Assembly: GCA_045631845.1 (NCBI GenBank)
Contig: JAZQVM010000027.1
Span: 1 to 12,387 of the forward strand
Reading direction: 5' to 3'
DNA length: 12,387 nucleotides
From: CAKSHC01 sp045631845
GTDB taxonomy: Bacteria; Bacillota; Clostridia; Oscillospirales; UMGS1783
Shown: positions 6,571-11,307 of the stretch, piece after piece
Numbering within the stretch: position 1 is the stretch's first letter
Layout of the letters: every line of letters starts with the position of its first letter
Made by a program: the position numbers and the translations under genes
The notes under the pieces: model-generated
What the model saw: the letters and a program-made list of their open reading frames with translations, nothing else
What the model was told of the DNA's origin: nothing
Databases searched by the model: none

Positions 6571-6601
6571 GAGGTGAGGTGCGCCATGCGCACATCACCT
6601 C
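6571..6601 (+). promoter_or_regulatory. 31-bp imperfect dyad at the 5' end of the hydrogenase transcript
   Basis: The arms 6571-6584 and 6588-6601 pair at 13 of 14 positions around a CAT loop (GAGGTGA/TCACCTC and GTGCGC/GCGCAC, with one mismatch). No T-run follows, so it is not a simple terminator. It starts at about the predicted +1. It could be a DNA operator, or an RNA hairpin at the very 5' end that protects the long message. A function is not proven. Confidence 0.6.
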
Positions 6602-6651
6602 TTACAGCTTTTAATCAATGTGATCGATCAATACAAGGAGGAGTTTACACA

Positions 6652-7149
6652 ATGAAAAACAAGTACGAATCGATCCCTTTCCAGGACAGCCCTGAAAAGC
6701 GCAAACAACTCAATCAGGTACTGGCGGAGTATAAAACCGTCCCCGGTGCTCTGGTTCAGGTGCTTAAGAAGGCGCAGGATATTTACGGATATCTGCCTTT
6801 GGAAGTACAGATTGCCGTTGCTGAGGGACTGGATGTGTCGCTGGAAGAGGTATATGGGGTAGTTACCTTCTATTCCTTCTTCTCGACTCAGCCCAAGGGT
6901 AAATACGAGATTTCGGTTTGCTTGGGTACCGCCTGCTATGTTAAGGGATCCGGCGATATCTTCAATCGCCTGAGTGAAAGACTGGGTATTGCCAACGGAG
7001 AATGCACGCCGGATGGGAAGTTCTCTCTGGTTGCTTGCCGTTGCATCGGTGCCTGCGGTTTGGCTCCGGTTCTGACCATCAACGGTGAAGTTTACGGCCG
7101 TTTGACGGTTGATGATGTGGATGATATTTTGGCGAAATACGCCGACTAA
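6652..7149 (+). CDS. hydC: NuoE-like [2Fe-2S] subunit of NAD-linked [FeFe]-hydrogenase (HydC/HndA)
   Basis: This 165-residue protein is homologous to the 24-kDa NuoE subunit of complex I. Residues about 15-75 form the helical N-terminal part (with GYLP and VYGVVTFYSFF), and 80-165 the thioredoxin-fold ferredoxin domain. C90 and C95 (CLGTAC) with C131 and C135 (CIGAC) ligate a [2Fe-2S] cluster; C129 is extra. In bifurcating hydrogenases (HydABC, HndABCD) this subunit passes electrons near the NuoF-like flavoprotein. It is cytoplasmic. The start at 6652 has an excellent AAGGAGGAG (6635-6643) 8 nt upstream; in-frame ATGs at 6568 and 6586 would add a non-conserved tail. It opens the operon but is separated from its partner subunits by six accessory genes. 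Confidence 0.93.
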   Translation: MKNKYESIPFQDSPEKRKQLNQVLAEYKTVPGALVQVLKKAQDIYGYLPLEVQIAVAEGLDVSLEEVYGVVTFYSFFSTQPKGKYEISVCLGTACYVKGSGDIFNRLSERLGIANGECTPDGKFSLVACRCIGACGLAPVLTINGEVYGRLTVDDVDDILAKYAD

Positions 7150-7164
7150 GAGGATGACGACTGT

Positions 7165-7527
7165 ATGAAGATCTGTACGATACAGGAACTTCTGGATGCC
7201 CGAGTGATTTCGGGCGAAGATCGGTTGGGCGATCATGTGTATTCGGCTTGCGGCAGTGATATGATGAGTGATGTCTTGGCTTATGTTAAGGATCAGGCGG
7301 TATTGCTGACGGGGCTTGTCAATGCACAGGTCATTCGCACGGCTGAGATGATGGATATGCGTTGCATCGTTTTTGTCCGCGCTAAAGAGCCAACGCCCGA
7401 AATGGTGCGTCTGGCGCAGGAGTGCGGTATTGTGGTATTGGCCACGAAAAAACGCATGTATGAAGCATGCGGCATTCTCTACAGTAACGGCCTTGTCGGC
7501 AACAAGGTCAAGAGGACGCAGTCATGA
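7165..7527 (+). CDS. DRTGG-like domain protein, copy 1
   Basis: This 120-residue protein appears to be a stand-alone DRTGG-type alpha/beta domain, the fold also found between CBS domains of some pyrophosphatases and in phosphotransacetylase N-terminal regions. The DRTGG sequence itself is only loosely kept (DRLGD, residues 20-24). The conserved body is ACGSDMMSDVLAYV (28-41), an internal LLTGLVN turn, a CIVFVRAK strand and GIVVLATKKRMYEACGIL. It is paralogous to the gene at 9259-9585 (same order of strands and spacing). No catalytic residues are visible; a ligand-binding or phospho-acceptor role in regulation is inference. The gene starts 15 nt after hydC and its TGA overlaps the next start (ATGA), so translation is coupled with the RsbW-like ATPase. 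AGAGG is rather far (11 nt) from the start. Confidence 0.75.
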   Translation: MKICTIQELLDARVISGEDRLGDHVYSACGSDMMSDVLAYVKDQAVLLTGLVNAQVIRTAEMMDMRCIVFVRAKEPTPEMVRLAQECGIVVLATKKRMYEACGILYSNGLVGNKVKRTQS

Positions 7528-7949
7528 GTGAGGGGCTGGTCTTTCACTTTGATGTCGATGGTGAGAATTTCACCTCGGCCGGTCAAGCATCGGTGCAGAT
7601 CAAGAAAAATCTGCGGCAATTGGGGCTTCCGCCGGAGACGATCCGTCGGGTATCCATTGCGATGTATGAGGGTGAGATCAATATGGTGATTCATGCCGGC
7701 GGCGGTCATGCCGAGGTGCGGGTTAATGAGGAAGCCATAGAGATTATACTGGAGGATAAAGGTCCCGGTATTGCGGATATCGATCAAGCGATGCAGGCCG
7801 GATTCTCTACAGCACCCGATAACATTCGATCGCTTGGTTTTGGGGCCGGTATGGGTTTGCCGAACATGAAACGGTATACCGATCATATGGAGATCGAATC
7901 GGAGGTTGGAAAGGGAACACGCATTACCATGCGGGTAAGCCTGGAATAA
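7524..7949 (+). CDS. RsbW-like GHKL ATPase (anti-sigma-factor kinase fold)
   Basis: A 141-residue stand-alone GHKL ATP-binding domain of the RsbW/SpoIIAB type. The N-box is YEGEINMVIHA (48-58), with E51, N53 and H57 in the usual places. The G1 box is EDKGPGI (77-83), with D78. The G2 lid is GFGAGMGL (105-112). All ATP-site motifs look intact, so it should bind ATP and could phosphorylate a Ser/Thr target. Canonical partners, a sigma factor or a STAS antagonist with a DSSG motif, are absent from the window. The coupled upstream gene is a DRTGG-like protein, the best candidate partner. A 30-nt gap precedes the sensory hydrogenase. The fold is sure; the kinase role and target are inference. Confidence 0.85.
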   Translation: MSEGLVFHFDVDGENFTSAGQASVQIKKNLRQLGLPPETIRRVSIAMYEGEINMVIHAGGGHAEVRVNEEAIEIILEDKGPGIADIDQAMQAGFSTAPDNIRSLGFGAGMGLPNMKRYTDHMEIESEVGKGTRITMRVSLE

Positions 7950-7979
7950 CTCAGATTACAAACAGGTAGGTAGTTCTAT

Positions 7980-9269
7980 ATGCATACATACGAGCATTCC
8001 GTGTTTCTGGATGCACATAAGTGCACCGGCTGCACCACCTGCCTACGGCATTGCCCCACAGAGGCGATCCGTATCCGAGAGGGACGGGCCGTTATCAGTG
8101 AGGGACGCTGCATTGATTGCGGCGAGTGTATCCGCACCTGCCCACAAAAGGCAAAAAAGGCGGTATGCAGCAAGCTGGACGCTATGGAAGCCTTCAAATG
8201 GAAGATTGCCTTGCCTGCGCCCAGTCTTTACGGTCAGTTTGACAATTTGGATGATGTGGACTATGTGCTCAACGGACTACTACGCATCGGGTTTGACGAT
8301 GTGTATGAGGTATCCAAGGCGGCAGAAATGGTTTCGGCGTATACTCGGCTGTATCTCAATACAGAAGGGGTGAAAAAGCCGGTCATTAGTTCGGCATGTC
8401 CGGTGGTCGTCAGATTGATCTCGCTTCGGTTTCCTTCCTTGCAGGACAACGTACTGCATATGCTTCCACCCATGGAAATGGCGGCAAAGTTGGCACGGGA
8501 AAAGGCATTGAAGGAGCATCCGGAGTTTAAACCCGAGGAAATCGGTGTTTGTTTTATTTCTCCCTGTCCGGCCAAAGCCAGTTATGTGAAAAACGGATTT
8601 GGAGAATACAAAAGTCAGGTAGATGCGGTGGTTTCGATCAGTGATATCTATTTTCAACTGATTAACGAAATGAAATACACCGATCAGATTGATGACCTGT
8701 CCTCGTCAGGGATGATGGGCATCGGCTGGGCATCTTCCGGCGGTGAGTCCACCGCATTGTTTAACGACAATTATCTTGCCGCGGACGGGATTGAGAATGT
8801 CATCCGCGTTTTGGATCAGATTGAAAACGGAAACATTCCGCAGGTGGAGTTTGTGGAACTCAACGCCTGTACCGGTGGATGCGTCGGCGGGGTGATGACG
8901 GTACAAAACCCGTTTATCGCCAAAGCCCGCTTGCAGGCTTTGCGGCGATTTATGCCGGTGTCCTGTAACTTCCTTCCCCCTGAACAGCAATACATTCCGG
9001 AAGAGTATTTCTGTGATGAGCTACCGGAATATCAGCCGATCAGTCAGCTGAGCGATAATATGGCCAAGTCCATGCGCATGCTGGCCGATATCCAGTCGTT
9101 GCGCAACCAGTTGCCGGGATTGGATTGCGGCTCCTGCGGAGCGCCGACCTGTCGTGCGTTTGCCGAGGATGTTGTGAAGGGAGCGGCGAAGATGAGTGAT
9201 TGTGTGCTGACCATGCGTGAGAAGTTACAACAATATCTCACACAGAAGGAGGAGCAAGGTGACCGTTAA
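7980..9269 (+). CDS. hydS: Sensory-type [FeFe]-hydrogenase homologue (HydS-like), without PAS domain
   Basis: A 429-residue protein in three parts. Residues 8-60 are a 2[4Fe-4S] ferredoxin domain with C15, C18, C21, C25 and C44, C47, C50, C54. Residues about 75-330 are an [FeFe]-hydrogenase H-cluster domain with all four cluster cysteines: C140 (SSACP), C196 (SPCPAK) and C297 plus C301 (NACTGGC). Residues about 380-410 form a PF04060-like [4Fe-4S] module, with C383, C386, C391 and probably C408. The H-cluster pocket departs from catalytic enzymes: Ala instead of the proton-relay Cys before C140, Tyr at the position of the conserved Glu after the second motif, and Asn where the third motif has Met. 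Such changes mark the sensory HydS groups (C/D), slow enzymes thought to sense H2. HydS proteins of group C usually end in a PAS domain; this one stops after a short helix. Start ATG 7980 has AGGTAGGT upstream. Confidence 0.88.
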   Translation: MHTYEHSVFLDAHKCTGCTTCLRHCPTEAIRIREGRAVISEGRCIDCGECIRTCPQKAKKAVCSKLDAMEAFKWKIALPAPSLYGQFDNLDDVDYVLNGLLRIGFDDVYEVSKAAEMVSAYTRLYLNTEGVKKPVISSACPVVVRLISLRFPSLQDNVLHMLPPMEMAAKLAREKALKEHPEFKPEEIGVCFISPCPAKASYVKNGFGEYKSQVDAVVSISDIYFQLINEMKYTDQIDDLSSSGMMGIGWASSGGESTALFNDNYLAADGIENVIRVLDQIENGNIPQVEFVELNACTGGCVGGVMTVQNPFIAKARLQALRRFMPVSCNFLPPEQQYIPEEYFCDELPEYQPISQLSDNMAKSMRMLADIQSLRNQLPGLDCGSCGAPTCRAFAEDVVKGAAKMSDCVLTMREKLQQYLTQKEEQGDR

Positions 9270-9585
9270 CGAATTGATAAACAAGACCAATTTGAAGGCA
9301 GTTGCTCTTCCGGACGGTGAGCGGGAGATAACCGGTGTTTATATCGGTGATCTTCTTAGTTGGGTCATGGGGCGTGCACAGGCCGATCAGGCATGGATTA
9401 CCATCATGTCCAATAATAACATTGTGGCGGTTGCAACCTTGGCGGATACGGCATGTATCATTTTGGCGGAAGGCGTTATGCCGGACGACGGCGTGGATGC
9501 TTTGGCCAACGCTAAGGGAATCAACATCTTGGTGAGTGAGCACAGTGCTTATGAAACGGCGCTGATGCTGGCGGAAAACCTATGA
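9259..9585 (+). CDS. DRTGG-like domain protein, copy 2
   Basis: A 108-residue DRTGG-like domain protein. I chose the GTG start at 9259 because AAGGAGGAG (9246-9254) lies just upstream and the next in-frame ATG upstream (9217) lacks a site and lies deep in the preceding gene. The product overlaps the end of the sensory hydrogenase gene by 11 nt. Core motifs are REITGVYIGDLLSWVMGRAQ (22-41), a strand-turn WITIMSNNNIVAVA, a CIILAEG strand and GINILVSEHSAYETALML at the end. It lines up along its length with the product at 7165-7527, so the operon has two copies of this domain, one on each side of the hydrogenase sensor. No catalytic residues are seen. It overlaps the next gene by ATGA, which couples it to the PHP protein. 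Confidence 0.75.
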   Translation: MTVNELINKTNLKAVALPDGEREITGVYIGDLLSWVMGRAQADQAWITIMSNNNIVAVATLADTACIILAEGVMPDDGVDALANAKGINILVSEHSAYETALMLAENL

Positions 9586-10316
9586 ATCGCTATTATTACG
9601 ATCTGCATATTCATTCCTGCTTATCTCCGTGCGGGGACAATGAAAACACTCCCAACAATTTAGTAGGGATGGGTGTGCTCAACGGATTGCAGATCATGGC
9701 ATTGACTGATCATAATACCTGCAAAAACTGTCCTGCCTTCTTCAAGGCGGCACGTAAGCACGGTATTATCCCCATACCCGGTATGGAATTGACAACGGCT
9801 GAAGATATCCACATGGTTTGCCTGTTTCCCACATTGGAAGCGGCTATGGCATTCGATGAGGAGATCGGCAATCGCCGTATACGGATTCCCAATCGCACGG
9901 ATATTTTCGGGGAACAGTGGATCATGGATGAAAACGATGAGATTATCGGAGAAGATCCGGATTTGCTGAGTAATGCCACTACCGTTTCGATAGAGGAAGC
10001 CCCCGGGCTGGTTGAACATTTCGGCGGTGTGTGCTATCCGGCACATATCGATCGTGAGGCAAACGGTATCATTTCAACTCTCGGTACCATCCCGACTTTT
10101 CCTGAGTTTTCCTGCATGGAACTCCATGACGGAACAAAGGAGGAAGAGTACCGACAAGCCTATGTGCTTGACAGGTGTGTGGTCGTGTCGTGCAGTGATG
10201 CTCACTATCTGTGGGACATCAAAGAGAAGGATGACTACTTGGAGTTGGAGGATGAGCCGTACAGCAGCGCACGGGTGCGGGAAAATCTGATTGAATATCT
10301 GAGGAGGGGACGATGA
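9582..10316 (+). CDS. PHP-domain metal-dependent phosphoesterase
   Basis: A 244-residue single PHP (polymerase and histidinol phosphatase) domain. The metal-binding motifs appear in order: DLHIHS (H9, H11), TDHN (D43, H44), PGMEL (E69), DIHMVC (H77), PAHIDR (H155) and SDAH (D206, H208). The full ligand set for a trinuclear metal centre seems present, so it should be an active phosphatase or nuclease of the TrpH/YciV type. Substrates of PHP proteins vary (histidinol phosphate, nucleotides, RNA, phosphotyrosine), so none is assigned. Extra cysteines (C13, C17, C47, C50) near the metal motifs are notable. Its place between a DRTGG-like protein and a GHKL ATPase, with ATGA overlaps on both sides, suggests it removes a phosphate within the same signalling module; that is inference. 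Confidence 0.88.
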   Translation: MNRYYYDLHIHSCLSPCGDNENTPNNLVGMGVLNGLQIMALTDHNTCKNCPAFFKAARKHGIIPIPGMELTTAEDIHMVCLFPTLEAAMAFDEEIGNRRIRIPNRTDIFGEQWIMDENDEIIGEDPDLLSNATTVSIEEAPGLVEHFGGVCYPAHIDREANGIISTLGTIPTFPEFSCMELHDGTKEEEYRQAYVLDRCVVVSCSDAHYLWDIKEKDDYLELEDEPYSSARVRENLIEYLRRGR

Positions 10317-10873
10317 AAGAATTATCACTCAACATCTTGGATATCGCAGAAAATTCCGTCAAAGCCGGTGCGAGCCTAACCGAGATTCGGCTGGATCAGA
10401 CCGAAGATGCGTTGACCATCACCATTCGGGATGACGGTTGCGGCATGGATGCCGAGACGGTCAGTCGGGTAACCGATCCCTTTTATACAACACGGACGAC
10501 ACGGCCGGTAGGGCTGGGTTTGCCGTTGTTGAAACTGGAAGCGGAAATGACCGGCGGAACGGTAACGGTAGAGTCTAAAGACCAAGCCCAGCATCCTCAA
10601 GATCACGGCACAACAGTAAAAGCGGTGTTTTATCATACGCATATTGACTGTCCGCCGCTGGGGGATGTGATCGGTACGATGGTGACGCTGGTTCAAGGGC
10701 ACCCCGATACGGATTTCCTATTCCGACACGAATGTGAGGGAAGGGAAGCGGTTGAACTTGACACGCGCATCTTGCGTGAAGTTTTAGGAGAAGTACCTCT
10801 TAATAGTTTTGAGGTATTACAGTGGATTCAAGGTTCGCTTCTTGAGGCTTACGAGTCTTGGGAAACGACCTGA
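10313..10873 (+). CDS. Stand-alone histidine-kinase-type ATPase (HATPase_c) with own C-terminal extension
   Basis: A 186-residue protein whose first 110 residues are a HATPase_c domain. The N-box is around N14 (DIAENSVKAGA), G1 is DDGCGM (40-45), the F-box is DPFYTTR (55-61) and G2 is RPVGLGLPLL (64-73). There is no dimerisation/phospho-His helix, sensor or membrane segment, so it is not a complete histidine kinase. Residues about 111-186 are an extension I do not recognise; it begins HIDCPPLGD, contains several acidic stretches and ends in an amphipathic segment. It starts by an ATGA overlap with the PHP gene, with AGGAGGGG upstream. It is the second GHKL ATPase in this operon. It may phosphorylate or allosterically control the DRTGG-like partner or the hydrogenase; the target is unknown. 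Confidence 0.83.
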   Translation: MKELSLNILDIAENSVKAGASLTEIRLDQTEDALTITIRDDGCGMDAETVSRVTDPFYTTRTTRPVGLGLPLLKLEAEMTGGTVTVESKDQAQHPQDHGTTVKAVFYHTHIDCPPLGDVIGTMVTLVQGHPDTDFLFRHECEGREAVELDTRILREVLGEVPLNSFEVLQWIQGSLLEAYESWETT

Positions 10874-10887
10874 AAATAAAGTATAAT
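10858..10887 (+). promoter_or_regulatory. Probable internal promoter before hydD-hydB
   Basis: A perfect -10 TATAAT (10882-10887) in the 38-nt gap after the ATPase gene, with TTGGGA (10858-10863; 4 of 6 -35 consensus) 18 nt upstream. It would give the enzyme genes a second transcript. The change in codon bias at this point fits, but the -35 is weak. Confidence 0.5.
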
Positions 10888-10911
10888 TTTTCCAAAGAAA
10901 GGATAAATCTT

Positions 10912-11283
10912 ATGAAATCATTAGAAGAACTCCAGGCAATCAAGGAAAAAATGCAGAACAAAGTTGCCCTGCGTGAAGGAACCGGTGAGAAGCGTGTCGT
11001 TGTCGGCATGGCTACCTGCGGTATTGCCGCCGGCGCCCGTCCCGTTCTGTCTGCTTTTGTTGAGCAGGTAAACAATCAGGGTTTGGCCGGTCAGATCACC
11101 GTAACCCAGACCGGTTGCATCGGTATCTGCCAGTTTGAGCCGGTTGTTGAAGTGTTCGAAGCCGGACAGGAAAAGGTTACTTATGTAAAGATGACGGCCG
11201 AGAAGGTTGCTCGTGTTGTTGAGGAGCACCTCAAGGGCGGCAAGCCGGTTGCCGAGTTTACCATCGGCAATTACAAAGCATAA
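10912..11283 (+). CDS. Thioredoxin-fold (2Fe-2S) ferredoxin-like hydrogenase subunit (HydD/HndB-like)
   Basis: A 123-residue protein of the HydD/HndB type found between the NuoE- and NuoF-like genes of clostridial and Desulfovibrio NAD(P)-linked [FeFe]-hydrogenases. A charged N-terminal helix (1-25) precedes a thioredoxin-like ferredoxin domain: VGMATCGIAAGAR (31-43) and QTGCIGICQFEP (66-77). Only three cysteines exist (C36, C69, C73), whereas NuoE-type clusters use four, so a standard [2Fe-2S] site would need a non-Cys ligand, or the cluster may be absent; as I recall, three is usual for this family. The start at 10912 has AAAGGA 8 nt upstream; the upstream in-frame ATG at 10858 lies in the preceding gene. 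All four Arg codons are CGT, as in hydB and unlike the gene before it. Confidence 0.85.
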   Translation: MKSLEELQAIKEKMQNKVALREGTGEKRVVVGMATCGIAAGARPVLSAFVEQVNNQGLAGQITVTQTGCIGICQFEPVVEVFEAGQEKVTYVKMTAEKVARVVEEHLKGGKPVAEFTIGNYKA

Positions 11284-11307
11284 TCATTGAGGAGGAGTTA
11301 AACAATT

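Noticed and set aside
6621..6630. TGATCGATCA palindrome in the hydrogenase leader
   Set aside because: Too short and self-repeating (GATC) to call an operator; no partner copy seen.
6568..6651. N-terminal extension or leader of HydC from ATG 6568 or 6586
   Set aside because: ATG 6568 lies upstream of the predicted transcription start, ATG 6586 is in the loop of the dyad, and the 6652 start has a perfect ribosome site and begins the conserved protein. Short in-frame leader translation from 6586 is not excluded.
9217..9258. ATG start at 9217 for the second DRTGG-like protein
   Set aside because: No ribosome site, would overlap the hydS-like gene by over 50 nt, and adds a basic stretch not found in its paralogue.
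10313..10873. Complete two-component histidine kinase
   Set aside because: Only the ATP-binding domain is present; no phospho-acceptor His helix, sensor or cognate receiver gene.
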